Below are positions 33,408-44,884 of a DNA stretch of 58,395 nt, in pieces. The first letter of the stretch is position 1. Every line of letters begins with the position of its first letter. The DNA comes from Phoronis australis (Eukaryota > Phoronida > Phoronidae). The notes under the pieces are model-generated. The model was not told the DNA's origin and ran no database searches. It saw only the letters and a program-made list of their open reading frames with translations. The stretch spans positions 285,161-343,555 of the forward strand of contig NMRA01000415.1 in assembly GCA_002633005.1 (NCBI GenBank), written 5' to 3'. A program made the position numbers and the translations under genes.

Positions 33408-35618
33408 TAAATGACAGTATACTCACGTGTACTCGCTAATAACACATGTATTCATACAGCAGCCTGATGAACGCTCAATGTGTTTAAACTGAAAATCTCA
33501 AAATTCAGGTGGTAGACGTTTAGCCGGGTACAGGTGTTTAAAGCGAAGTTTTCAATAAGGCGGGGTCATTGACCGTTACCCAAACTGCCAATTTGTGTTA
33601 ACCACCAGGTAGTTGCTTGAATGTAAGCCACTTCACATCCTTACTTCAAAATTTGAGGATCACCTTGAGCTCACAAAATATTCGATTTTCACCGCGACGA
33701 TTCTTTGTGAGTTCGCCTTTCTCGCAACAAATTTGATTTACGTGTACAGAACGCAACCCCAAACAGGTATTCGTTTAAATACTTTAACACCTGTTATAAA
33801 GTCAGATGGTCCAAAAAATCTCGACCGAACTCCTTTGAACTGGAACTGTTTGAAACAAGTTCTACCATAGTGAGTCATTATATAGAAAGAACATTCAGTG
33901 CAGTCCAACTTGAGAAGTACGTGTACACCCATTCTTAACATAGCGGTCGTTTCTGGTGTGCCCATTTGTGGAGGGGTCGCGGTTAAAAGAAAACTAAGGG
34001 ACAAAATGAAAAAAAAAACGACTCCTGATAGCTGCCCACTTGGAAAAGGCTTTTCATAAATGATCAACAGACTCTCCAAAATGTTCAACCGAAATGAGTA
34101 ATTTTCCATATGGCGTACGAAAAGTGGTAATTTTTCGTATTTCTTTTATAGTTATCGGGAGAGAGGGCAACCGTATGTCCAATGTAGTTCGCTTATCACG
34201 AGATTTAAAACAAAAAACATTCATACATGCGACATTTGATTTCCTCAACAACTTAACATCTGGTCACTGCTCCTTCAGAAGTCCTAGTTCAACACGTACA
34301 TATATAGAGCGACGTCAGGCCATAAGTTTAACAACGGCACTCCGTTGATGGGTGGCAAGTGGGCATATGACGACTAGCCACCGCTGACGTGATTCTTGCT
34401 ACAGCTACACGTACAACACACGTCGATCTGCCCCGAATAACCGAATATTTTTCTTATCAAATATTTGCGACCATACAGCCCCGCAATTAATTTCCGTCGA
34501 CCGAGTGCTGTTGTATTTTGTTTGCTCGCTTGAGGTCAAGTTTCCTGGTGCTTATCAACCTATACATCGAGAATTCCTTATTCCGAGAAAAGACAATCTA
34601 GTCACTGTGTGTGTGCATTATCAGCAAACTGTGGATCAGAATATCCGTTGACGAGATAATTACTGTGCTCGCCAGTGAAACGGTGGTAATTAAAAACCAC
34701 CTTTTTCGTAAGCTGGAGCGTAACTAGCGTTGAAAGTTTCATTTCAAGCAGAAAGATAACGGTATGTAAGACCTGGGTTGTGCAAATTCTAAGAAACTAT
34801 CGCTTATTACCACTTTTCAATGAATTCAGTTCAAACAACGGGGTGGAAGACAAGGCTTCCTAGAAATACATGTATTGACACGTCAAATATAGTGTCTCGA
34901 TCATCCGACAAAGCGGATAACACGTTGAAATTAAGTACTTGTAAATCCAAGACACATTTATCATTCGCTCAATGTTACGGTGTAAGAAACGGGAGAAATG
35001 TGAACGACTACTATCCAATATGGCCGTCCGTCACTGAGGCACTCCCGGAGCAACTCAAATCACGGCTGGGAGTAACGTACTCACACACTCCTATATCTGC
35101 TCCTCTGGTCCCGGGCCGCTGGGCCAGCGTGTATTGCGAACGCTGGTTCGCCCTTCAATGGACAATGCGTGTTGGTCAGTCTTTCAACAAAGCGGTTTTT
35201 CCACGATAAAGCAGCTGCTACTGTACTGTATGGAATGAAATATGTTTGAAACCTTGCAAACTTTACTGCATTCACTGCGCTTATTTGAAACCGGTTTTTC
35301 GTTGAATTATGCTTAAACGTAAACTTTTAAAAATAAGAGGTGGTAAATAATACAAGGTTTGATTGATTTGTTCAAATTTTCCTTTTCAGATTCTTTTGTT
35401 TAAAGTGGACCTTGTGGACAGTAACTACCAACGTAGACAACACGCGACCAGGCCAGCGCATATTCGAGAACGTGATTTTCTGAAATAGAACCCTTCCATC
35501 TGATACAGGCCGAGGAGTAGAGAATTACATGTATGGCCACGCTAGTGCATCTAGTAGACTGACTTTTTGAATCCTCGCCCATACTGACTTCTTGCGAGCT
35601 AATTCACAGGCTTTAAAA

Positions 35619-36030
35619 ATGACAGATTACTTCGAGTACGACTTGTTCTTCTCTCACAGCTCTAGAAATATCTGTGACGTAAGGCAGTTGATAACGAGGC
35701 TGGGCCAAAGCCCGTACAACATCCGCTGTGCTTGTGCCGATGATGATTTCGTGCCTGGATGGACTGTTACGAAAAACATTGAACATTTCATACACAGAAG
35801 CCGAAAAACCGTGGCCTTAATAACCCCTGACTTCACCAATAGCCGCTGGTGCGACTACGAAACTTCCGTTTTGCATACCTTGGACATGGAAGAAAACAGG
35901 AATCGACTTATACCCGTTCTGTTCAAGGAGTGTGACTTGCCACTTATGGCTAGGGTGACAAGCTACATTGACGCTAGACTAATGGACGTGGAGGAGCTTT
36001 CTTCTCAACTGTTTAAAGCTTTGAATGCAG
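35619..36030 (+). CDS. TIR exon 1, copy 2
   Basis: 137 codons plus one base to the donor GCAG|GTACAT. All TIR boxes are preserved (YDLFFSHSS, DDDFVPGW, SRWCDYE). Confidence 0.85.
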
Positions 36031-37614
36031 GTACATACATGCACGTTTACACCTTCAAATATCATACTGTAGATTCCGTAACTGGCAAGGGAAAACCAAA
36101 GACACGATAGCGTGGTGTTTAAAACAAGTTGACGTCTTCTTATACATGTGCTGTTCTTTCACCTAAATAAAGCAATGAAGGCCTATTTAAGAAAAACTGA
36201 AATTTTTCGAAAGTGTTATAAAGAACATCACAAAAGACAAATGGGCTTTCAAGTATATTTGTAAGCCGTAGAAATAACTAATAATTGTTTCAAGTGAATA
36301 GTAAATGCAAGTTGATTCTTAAGTAGTTTCGAAAATCAAGCGAACCTTAAGTGTCAGCTAACTCTTCCTAATTAATGTATTTTATTAAGGTCAAAAACAT
36401 ACTGTGTAATCTGGTCCCTACATTTATACCGCCACTCATCTGAGACCTGCGCTCACTTGGCACAGCCCGCACAGTTTCAGTGAATGTCTCGCGCAGTATT
36501 TTGAAAAGCTGTACAAAGGCACTGATACGTCGTAAAATGTAACAATTTCGTATAATGTGACAACTGTTACAATTTACGTCATTGTTACATTCTACGTTGC
36601 TAAGCCTCTCCTAAAATGTAACAAGTTGTTGCGTTTTACTAAGTTGTTAGTAAATTTCACGTCGAATGCACATGCGAGAAATGTACCTTTGCTGCATTTT
36701 ACGCAACCAACGTCATATTGCAAAGAAAATGACCAAAATCACGAACGAATGAAATCTGACACGGTCGGTTTTGGGCGAGGGGTGCCGCCCGAAAAATATG
36801 AATACTTGCCCGTTTCGAGAATGGGCTGGGACAAAAAACTCGGGCGATCATTCTCCAAAATCCACTCGGGCTCTAGATAACGGGTGATAACGACTTCGTC
36901 ATGTAATAATCTATATTATTTATTTTTTTGTAGATGATCTTTCGTCCGTTACTCTGAATGTCAAGAAAGAAATCGGTAAGCTCTGCAAATCACAAACTCC
37001 AATTTGCAAACACGCAAAAACGTTACCGGAACGGAACTCCGGGTTGCAAGTGTATGGATTCAGAATCCACGAGAGAGGACTTGGTAGTGGCAGGTTTAGG
37101 AAACATTCTAATATGATTCTGAGAAGAATTTGGAACAGCAGAGTTTTACGACACAAATTATAGTGTGCAAGCTATACACTTACGTCACGTATATTTAAAT
37201 AACCCCCCTTTCTGCACATTATCTATCGCATTGAACCCCAGTGGTGTCCCCAGTCTCCAAAAAGACCAGGCAGCTACGACTGATGGCCTGACTAGCAAAT
37301 GCCATCTTTGTATTAAGCCAACGCTTATAAAATAGCTTTAGTTTCAGGTATTCAATGTTTTGCCAATTGTGCTTACCAAATCAATTATTTGGAAAATTTC
37401 ACACACGCACCTGTGGGAGTCACAGCTGTGTTCATGCCTGACTTTACTACTGTTGCTTACTGTCTCCGCACTAGCAAGCATTCTATGATGTCTATAAATT
37501 TTAGTGAATGGAACCGTGTACGAAATCTTCGCCCGGAAGTGCAGCACTATGGGATTTGTCTTTAGCGACCTAACAAAACTTGAACTGATGGACCTGCAAT
37601 ACATGAAAATCAAG
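35619..37614 (+). CDS. TIR-domain protein, copy 2 (two exons plus a candidate third)
   Basis: Exon 1 is 35619-36030 and exon 2 is 36934-36975, the same structure and phases as copy 1. The TIR protein differs from copy 1 at about five positions (Arg for Lys after CDV, His for Leu in FI.RSR, Glu for Asp in FK.CD, Asp for Gly in M.VEE, Ala for Thr at the end). A candidate exon 3, 37505-37614, matches the outgoing phase. A frame extension upstream (ATG at 35592, MRANSQALKM) is closed by a stop in copy 1, so 35619 is the preferred start. This copy is continuous with the downstream unique sequence. Confidence 0.82.
36934..36975 (+). CDS. TIR gene exon 2, copy 2
   Basis: Acceptor TTTTTTTGTAG and donor ATCG|GTAAGC. 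Encodes the same DLSSVTLNVKKEI; the only change seen between copies in this exon is ATT to ATC, synonymous. Confidence 0.6.
37505..37614 (+). CDS. Candidate third exon of the TIR gene
   Basis: Acceptor TATAAATTTTAG and donor AAG|GTATTA. The two leading bases complete the codon left by exon 2, and the frame stays open for 36 codons: NGTVYEIFARKCSTMGFVFS then DLTKLELMDLQYMKIK. Unknown domain. The opposite strand is also open here, so coding direction is inferred from splice sites and phase only. Confidence 0.35.
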
Positions 37615-38662
37615 GTATTATAAAATTGATATCATGTTATTCCCATAGATAAAGCAAGGTGTTTTTTCGGTCACAGCTTCTGTGAACTAAACTGAAGCTC
37701 TGTAACACATAAAGATGGCCGGAGAAATTACTGACTGAAAAGTCCTGCCAATTGCTGGAGGTTGGTGTATAAAGGAACGCGTTTGTAAAAAAGAAAAAAA
37801 CGTGTAAAATGCAAAAGCCTGTGGCGTCTGGGTAAGAGTTGGTCGTCTCTGAACATTGGTTGGGATTAGGTATATGCATATTCAAACCACGAGAGATTTT
37901 TTTGATCTACGATTTCTTGCTGCCTGACCTTCGAGCAGGGTCAAACAATGAATGACCCCGATAGAAGGTCAAGTAGCGCGTCACGTAGTAGGTAGGTTGC
38001 GAATCTTTTAGCCTCTAAGATTCAGGTGTTGGCAGCTCCACCAGCTTCGTGTCAATGTCAATTTCCCACTAACAAGAAGTAACGAATGAGCAAGAAATGG
38101 ACGAATGGGTCATGCAACGACATGGATTTCTCTAAAACCTCCTTGACCCCCACACTCATCGACCCCTTCGAACCACGACACCCTCGACCCGAAACGCCTC
38201 GACCCAAGGCTGGGTTCGGCTCCGTCAGGTTATCGATTCACCTTCAGTTTCGCTATAAAACCGGCACAACTAGCAGTAGACACGTTTCAAACGCACCATA
38301 AACAAGGCGTATATAACTGAACCAGGAACAACGCAACTTGACATGATGACCTGGGATGTCTCAACAGAGAAACTATGCTAGAAATAATGATTCTTTGAAA
38401 ACAAAAGTGATCTCATTTAGCACTCGATTACATCTAAAATGTTAGGATTAACCAATAGTTTGAAAACAACATCGTAGAGCTTGAATAAAAACAAACACAC
38501 TTTTGACCGTGGAAGGTATCTTTACTGCTGGAACAATTTCAGTTAGAGATTTCAATTTCGCGTTGTCTGTTCACAACTGTGAAAGAAATCTGGCCCACGG
38601 TCTTTCTTGCCTTCTTGAACACAATTGATGCTCCCATTCAACTCACAGGTTGGTATTTTCAG

Positions 38663-38800
38663 GACCCAAAGTACGTGTATTTTGTGTTGGCGCAAGAGCT
38701 GAACAAATCCTCCTTAGTTAAACATCATCTGATGTTCACTGGTTCTTGTGCGAGCTGTTTCTGGACCTGGTACCTCAGTATTATCTTCTATCTCGGAGTT
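38663..38800 (+). CDS. ABCA-like transporter exon (coupling helix into a membrane span)
   Basis: A 46-codon exon, phase 0 at both ends, with acceptor TGGTATTTTCAG and donor GTT|GTAAGT. It reads DPKYVYFVLAQELNKSSLVK, then HHLMFTGSCASCFWTWYL and a hydrophobic end. The layout (charged EL.K..LVKHHLM.TG followed by W..WYL and a membrane span) parallels the EKE.RLKE.M.MMG...W..W segment of ABC subfamily A transporters. Sequence identity is low, so this is a motif-level assignment. Another polytopic membrane protein is possible. Confidence 0.42.
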
Positions 38801-39660
38801 GTAAGTAAGCCTGTCATTGTTTGTTGCGTCCTCAGACTCGTCTCATCATATAACTGTGGCGCAAGATACGCCGTGTGAATGGAAGAAAGCACACTATCTT
38901 ACTATCCCAGTGCTATTAACTTAGCGATCCCTACCACTGTAAAGCGACTGAAATATACTCGGACTGTTGCAACATGTTCGAAAACTGTACGTAGACAACC
39001 ACAAATCCAATATTTCTGTTGTCTCAGCCAACAGATTGTCGCTGCTGTACGGTGGTCACGCAAATGATAACGTCTCAGAGATGATTCACTTGATTCCATT
39101 GAAGTAATCTACATGGTACATGTATGTCCGTACCAAAACGCACACACGCATAACAGACCTCACCTTGCACAAAAAAGAATGTGGATGATGTGAGATTTGG
39201 TGACATTTCTGTCTTCTCCCACTGAACTCAAAACTCACCATGACGTCAATGCGCATGCCGTTTTCACGAGAAATGCTATTGACTGTGCGATCTGGATACC
39301 AAACTGAGAGGAGGGAATTAATTAACCCGCAGCATTAAGGTTTTGATATTAGTGTATTAATGATGGTGCTGGCCTCCGTATTAAAGGAGTTTAAAGCCTA
39401 CCTTCAATGGAATATTTTATTTAAGATGTATTGGGCTAACCAGATCGTCCTAGCAAAGCCTTAGTAAAATAAGAAATGCGAGCTCCATCGCTCAAATGTA
39501 GGCCCGTCAAATGACAGGTGAAGCTGCCTTTTCCTGCCATGTTGCGTCATCGCGAGATGCCAGCACAAACAACAAAATGCCGATAACAGTTGTATTGAAA
39601 AAGAGTTTGAATAGAAAGCCACTGCGTGAGAGTGTTAATTATTCGCTGCTGTTTGAATTA

Positions 39661-39713
39661 AAAGGTAATTCTAGCGGTGACGTAGACACAAAGGTGATTC
39701 TAGCGGTGACGTA
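39661..39713. repeat. Two tandem copies of a ~29-bp unit
   Basis: GGTAATTCTAGCGGTGACGT and GGTGATTCTAGCGGTGACGT follow each other at a 29-base interval in the intron between the ABCA-like exons. Confidence 0.8.
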
Positions 39714-39906
39714 ACCAAAAGCATGCCAATACGCTTAAGTGTTCGTTACGTTTTACAATTTATGACAATTTTGAGTTGGCTCAGAGCGATACTATTAAAT
39801 TATTGTAGGAACCGAATTTACAGGTGTTACTGCTGCAGATAGGCTTTAACCACAAAATATTTTTAGGAAACCATGAATGTGTTTGTTGGAATTGTACTTT
39901 TTTCAG

Positions 39907-40047
39907 ACTGTCATCTTAATGACCCTGATGATCTTGAGTAGCACTATTGCACAGGGGCTACAGAGTAGTATGGTGTCAATCTACCCATTGGCGACGACAG
40001 ACACGAGTATTCTGGTGCTTTTCATCATTCGTTTTTATCTAAAAACG
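39907..40047 (+). CDS. ABCA-like transporter exon (two membrane spans)
   Basis: A 47-codon exon, phase 0 at both ends, with acceptor GTACTTTTTTCAG and donor ACG|GTGGGT. It encodes TVILMTLMILSSTIAQGLQS, then SMVSIYPLATTDTS and a second hydrophobic segment ILVLFIIRFYL. Spacing of the S.TI.....SS..S...A motif between the spans resembles the FALSTI.....STFFSKA region of ABCA transporters. A decayed paralogue lies at 22728. It probably belongs to the same gene as 38663-38800; the intervening and nucleotide-binding exons are not found in this window. Confidence 0.42.
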
Positions 40048-40324
40048 GTGGGTTTCTTCTGTGTCTTAACCGCCTCACCTCTACCATCTATGCAATTACC
40101 ACTCTCCCCTGCAACGCCATACTTAACATCATCGCTACCAGAGTCAGCACCACGAACAACACTACGACTCTCAACATGAACTAGCACGCAATAATTCCGC
40201 GACAGCTAATTTCATTAACTCTATCAGTTCCGTCTCTGTGACAGACACATCCCGCCTTATTGCCCTACCACCACCATTATCATTGTCACATCACCATCAC
40301 CTCCTCTATTCTCACGTGACCACT

Positions 40325-40368
40325 TCCACAACAACAACAACAACAACAACACCAAAAACAACAACATA
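40325..40368. repeat. CAA microsatellite
   Basis: A run of (ACA)n/(CAA)n triplets with a few interruptions. Confidence 0.9.
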
Positions 40369-40531
40369 ATCAGCACTGCCCCTATAAGTCATGTCACAGT
40401 ATCACATCCATTAACACTATAGCCAAGCAACTCTATTCTTCTGTTTCCTCACAACACCTCCAGATGAAGTACTTATTATTGCTGATTTATTTTAAGTTTG
40501 GAACTGGTTATGTATTGAAATCCCTGTCGCA

Positions 40532-42487
40532 GAGTGGTGTGCGTTCTCAATTATGAATACAGCTATGGCGAAGTCATTGCAAAACGGTATTTTTATTAGC
40601 TGTGTACTCAGAAAGAACACGGTGAACAAGGAAATTACATCCAAGTTTTATTATGTTAGGCATTCTCAGCAGGGGACGACTAGTTTGTGAGCACTATGTA
40701 TTCGAGTAATATTACTTCAGATGCAACGAGCGTTAACAACGTTCCCATTTACATGTACATGTATTTGACATCTGTAACCACGCTTAGGAAGTGCGGAAGT
40801 GCCTTCTTAGCCTTGCAGCGTAGAATTCGTTGTTATTATCACAAGACTCTGCTTCTTCTTTTTCAGAAGTTGAAATCGCCAAAATCGAAACAGCTCCAGT
40901 CTTTCCTTCTCGACCTTAACATTGAACTGAGCCAGAACCACTGCACTTTGGCGGATTTTGTGGTGGACAAAGATCCGTCCTTCGTACCTGCCGTATCCTT
41001 TTAGCACATCTGTATTTACATTTCACTCGCCCATACACCGTTCAAGAGGTCTCATTCACGTGCATTATAGGCGTTTTGTTGGACGACATCTGCCATCATT
41101 TTTATTACTTGACACGAAAGGTCTGCACTCACGTTCCTATTCATTCAAAATGACCCACTCCTTTCTTCAATTTTGTAATACGGCGTGGCAACAAGTCATC
41201 CGAAAACAAAAAGAATACTTTCATCAAAGAGACAGTAAAATTCATTGGTGCTTCTTTACTAGTCGACTTCAAGTCGTTTTTGTGTTATAGTGAGAAATTT
41301 AGTGATAAGTATACGCCCGAAGCGTATCACCTTGTGGGTCTACCTTTCATTGCACCTCGATTTAGGGTATGCAGACACTGCACTGAAAAAGTTGTGCACT
41401 GCGTTTACATGTACATGCGTCCAAATCCCACTATACCACCGTTTAACCTTCTGCACTAGTTACACGTAGTATTCTCGAGGTTTGTTTTCTGCGCACAAAA
41501 GTGAACCACGCGACTTGAGGTTGATATTAAAAGATGAAATGGAAAACATTGTCCAGTTTATGTAAGTTATTTGTTCCTTTGTAAAAGAATATACTGAAAA
41601 CAACAGTTCACAAGGACATCGTTGAATTTATTTACTTTTTTCTGAAAAAAGTGACGTTTTGGTCTACTTTTTAATGCATTTTTTATGTATCGTTGAGCGA
41701 GGCATGCTGTTGGCACCGTGACGTCAGTTTTGCACATGCACAGCATGCAATGCCTCACAAAATTCAATGGTTTTGACGAGAATGCACGAGATCATTGTCC
41801 GTGTCGACAATCATAAAAATTTTGAATCTTAAGAATAGGAATTCTTTGAAAAACAATGATTCCTCAAAGCAAAAATGCAACACGGCTTAGTCGTTTTGTA
41901 AGTCCCACGTGGGCTTTACGACACACGGTCAAGAAATATTGAGTGAACTTATCACATGCCAAGAGCCAAACCAATCACAGAAGCCAAGTCCGTTACACAA
42001 AATACTCGTGAGACACTATTGAGAATTAGTGTTTTGCCTCTGATTTGTTACGATATGGTTTAAAAACTTGCATGATTCTCGCATAAACTAGTTTTATGCA
42101 ACGCAGCCCACGTTATCACAAGCGTTACACTTGATTAAGGCAGATAGTCAGTGCCACTCAGTGTTGCCGTAGATACATTATGGTCATTTGATATTGCTTC
42201 ATGAACGTGTTCTTTTGAGTCGCGTAGAGTGAAAATCACCGCATTGACGTATTTTCCTGACAAGAAATCACCAGCTTCGTTTATTGTATTACGACATGAC
42301 GCAATGCCGAGTGAGTATAGTCACTGAATTTTAAAGTAAAGTGTGGAACTTCTCAATCAAAACAAAGACAACATATTTGAAACTCCTACATTTTGTGCAT
42401 TATCCTACAGGAGGCGCCACTCTTCTAAATTATCTGTTTCAGTTTCCGGTTAGTGTATTGTGATGACACAACATCCGACCATAATTA
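40532..42487. repeat. Block C1 of a near-identical direct duplication (pair with 42928-44884)
   Basis: Starts AGTGGTGTGCGTTCTCAA and ends CCGACCATAATTA, where a hAT-like element begins. It matches 42928-44884 throughout with scattered changes. Confidence 0.92.
40867..41004 (+). CDS. Candidate terminal exon, copy 1
   Basis: A strong acceptor, TCTTCTTTTTCAG, leads into a phase-0 frame of 45 codons with a TAG at 41002-41004: KLKSPKSKQLQSFLLDLNIE, LSQNHCTLADFVVDKD, ending PAVSF. No family recognised. The frame is kept in the second copy (43254-43391) with only two residue changes, Leu to Arg and Pro to Gln. Confidence 0.35.
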   Translation, partial: KLKSPKSKQLQSFLLDLNIELSQNHCTLADFVVDKDPSFVPAVSF

Positions 42488-42926
42488 CAGTGGCGGATCT
42501 AGGACATCACAAGGGGGGGGCCCAACATTTTGTCCGGTTGGAAGCTTTTGCGCAAACTGAACCACGAATGTAGATGCGCATAGCACCGGATGGGGGCAGG
42601 TCGGGAGGGGGGTTTGCCCCCCTCCCGCCCGGGAAATTTTTCTGTTTTTACCTCTAAAAATCAAGCATTTTCCTTGATTCCTGAAGTATTATCCAAGAAA
42701 AAAAGGCAAAAAAAAAGAAAACACGGAGAACGTGTCAAACAGGAAAAAAATGCACGTACCAAAGAATCGAACTCACGACCTGGCGCATAGAGCGCGCGTA
42801 CGTTACCACTACACCACCACAATTTAACTATAATTTTCATACTAAAAGACTTACTTGTTTATGGGCCACAGCGTTTGCGCGCGAAACCTACTTCTTTTTG
42901 TACTGCTTACTACACGTTTTATATTT
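42488..42926. mobile_element. hAT-like element, left part, cut at N; present in only one of two copies
   Basis: Begins CAGTGGCGGATCTAGGACAT right after CATAATTA. The other copy of the locus (44878-44890) reads ATAATTATCAGAGG without any insert, so the empty site is visible. The element is the same family as 21461/24211, includes the G-run, C-run and a T/A-rich stretch, and stops at the N at 42927. Confidence 0.85.
42757..42823 (-). repeat. tRNA-like module inside the hAT-like element
   Basis: On the minus strand it reads GGTGGTGTAGTGGTAACGT, an anticodon-arm-like GCGCGCTCTATGCGCC, and GGTCGTGAGTTCGATTC: A-box and B-box analogues at tRNA spacing with a fair anticodon stem. It sits in the same position and orientation relative to the element end as the module at 23904-23970. 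Confidence 0.6.
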
Positions 42927-42927
42927 N

Positions 42928-44884
42928 AGTGGTGTGCGTTCTCAATTATGAATACAGATATGGCGAAGTCATTGCAAAACGGTATTTTTATTAGCTGTGT
43001 ACTCAGAAAGAACATGGTGAACAAGGAAATTACATCCAAGTTTTATTATGTTAGGCACTCTCAGCAGGGGACGACTAGTTTTTGAGCACTGTGTATTCGA
43101 GTAATATTACTTCAGATGCAACGAGCGTTAACAACGTTCCCAGTTATTTGACATCTGTATCCACGCTTAGGAAGTGAGGAAGTGCCTTCTTAGCCTTGCG
43201 GCGTAGAATTTGTTGTTATTATCACAAGACACTGCTCCTTGGTTAATTTTCAGAAGTTGAAATCGCCAAAATCGAAACAGCTCCAGTCTTTCCTTCTCGA
43301 CCGTAACATTGAACTGAGCCAGAACCACTGCACTTTGGCGGATTTTGTGGTGGACAAAGATCAGTCCTTCGTACCTGCCGTATCCTTTTAGCAACATCTT
43401 TATTTACATTTCACTCGCCCATACAGCGTTCAAGAGGTCTCATTCACGTGCATTATTGGTGTTTTGTTGGACGATATCTGCCATCATTTTTATTACTTGA
43501 CACGAAACGTCTGCACTCACGCTCCTATTCATTCAAAATGACCCACTCCTTTCTTCAATTTTGTAATACGGCGTGGCAACAAGTCATCCGAAAACGAAAA
43601 GAAAAGTTTCATCAATGAGACAGTAAAATTCATTGGTGCTTCTTTACAAGTCAACTTAAAGTCGTTTTTGTGTTATAGTGAGAAATTTAGTGATAAGTAT
43701 ACGCCCGAAGCGTATCACCTTGTGGGTCTACCTTTCAGTGCACCTCGATTTAGGGTATGCAGACACTGCTCTGAAAAAGTTGTGCACTGCGTTTACATGT
43801 ACAGTTGTACATGCGTCCAAATCCCACTACACCACCGTTTAACCTTCTGCACTAGTTACATGTAGTATTCTCGAGGTTTGTTTTCTGCGCACAAAAGTGA
43901 ACCACGCGACTTGAGGTTGATATTAAAAGATGAAATGGAAAACATTGTCCAGTTTATGTAAGTTATTTGTTCCTTTGTAAAAAATATACTGAAAAAACAG
44001 TTCACAAGGACATCGTTGAATTTCTTTACTTTTTTCTGAAAAAAAGTGACGTTTTGGTCTACTTTTTAATGCATTTTTTATGTATCGTTGAGCGAGGCAT
44101 GCTGTTGGCACCGTGACGTCAGTTTTGCACATGCACAGCAAGCAATGCCTCACAAAATTCAATGGTTGTGACGAGAATGCACGGGATCATTGTCCGTGTC
44201 GACAGTCATAAAAATGTTGAATCTTAAGAATAGGAATTCTTTGAAAAACAAAGATTCCTCAAAGCAAAAATGCAACTCGACTAAGTCGTTTTATAAGTCC
44301 CACGTGGGCTTTACGACACACGTTCAAGAAATATTGAGAGAAGTCATCACATGCCAAGAGCCAAACCATTCACAGAAGCCAAGTCCATTACACAAAATAC
44401 TCGTGAGACACTATTGAGAATTAGTGTTTTGCCTCTGATTTATTACGATATGGTTTAAAAACTTGCAAGACTCTCGCATGAACTAGTTTTATGCAACGCA
44501 ACCCACGTTATCACAAGCGTTACACTTGATTAAAGCAGATAGTCAGTGCCACTCACTGTTGCCGTAGATACATTATGGTCATTTGATATTGCTTCATGAA
44601 CGTGTTCTTTTGAGTCACGTAGAGTGAAAATCACCGCCATGACGTATTTTCCTGACAAGAAATCACCAGCTTCGTTTATTGTATTACGACATGACGCAAT
44701 GCCGAGTGAGTATAGTCACTGAATTTTAAAGTAAAGTGTGGAACTTCTCAATCAAAACAAAGACAATATATTTGCAACTTCTACATTTTTTGTGCACTAT
44801 CCTAGAGGAGGCGCCACTCTTCTAAATTATCTGTTTCAGTTTCCGGTTAGTGTATTGTGATGACACAACATCCGACCATAATTA
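42928..44884. repeat. Block C2 of the duplication
   Basis: Partner of 40532-42487. It lacks the hAT-like insertion and continues at 44885 into unique sequence. Confidence 0.92.
43254..43391 (+). CDS. Candidate terminal exon, copy 2
   Basis: Same as 40867-41004: acceptor TTAATTTTCAG, frame KLKSPKSKQLQSFLLD, TAG at 43389-43391. Likely the other allele of the same exon. Confidence 0.33.
   Translation, partial: KLKSPKSKQLQSFLLDRNIELSQNHCTLADFVVDKDQSFVPAVSF

Larger units (their letters stand above)
33408..37150. repeat. Block B2 of the duplication
   Basis: Partner of 28248-33375. It has its own private insertion at about 34343-34450. Beyond 37150 it continues into unique sequence. Confidence 0.9.

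Noticed and set aside
35592-35618. Upstream start codon extending TIR copy 2 by nine residues
   Set aside because: The equivalent sequence in copy 1 has an in-frame stop, so the shared ATG just before DYFEYDLF is the likelier start.
42488-44884. True paralogous tandem duplication at the small terminal exon locus
   Set aside because: The single N, overall near identity and a clean empty site make two alleles placed in series the better explanation, though long reads would be needed to close the question.
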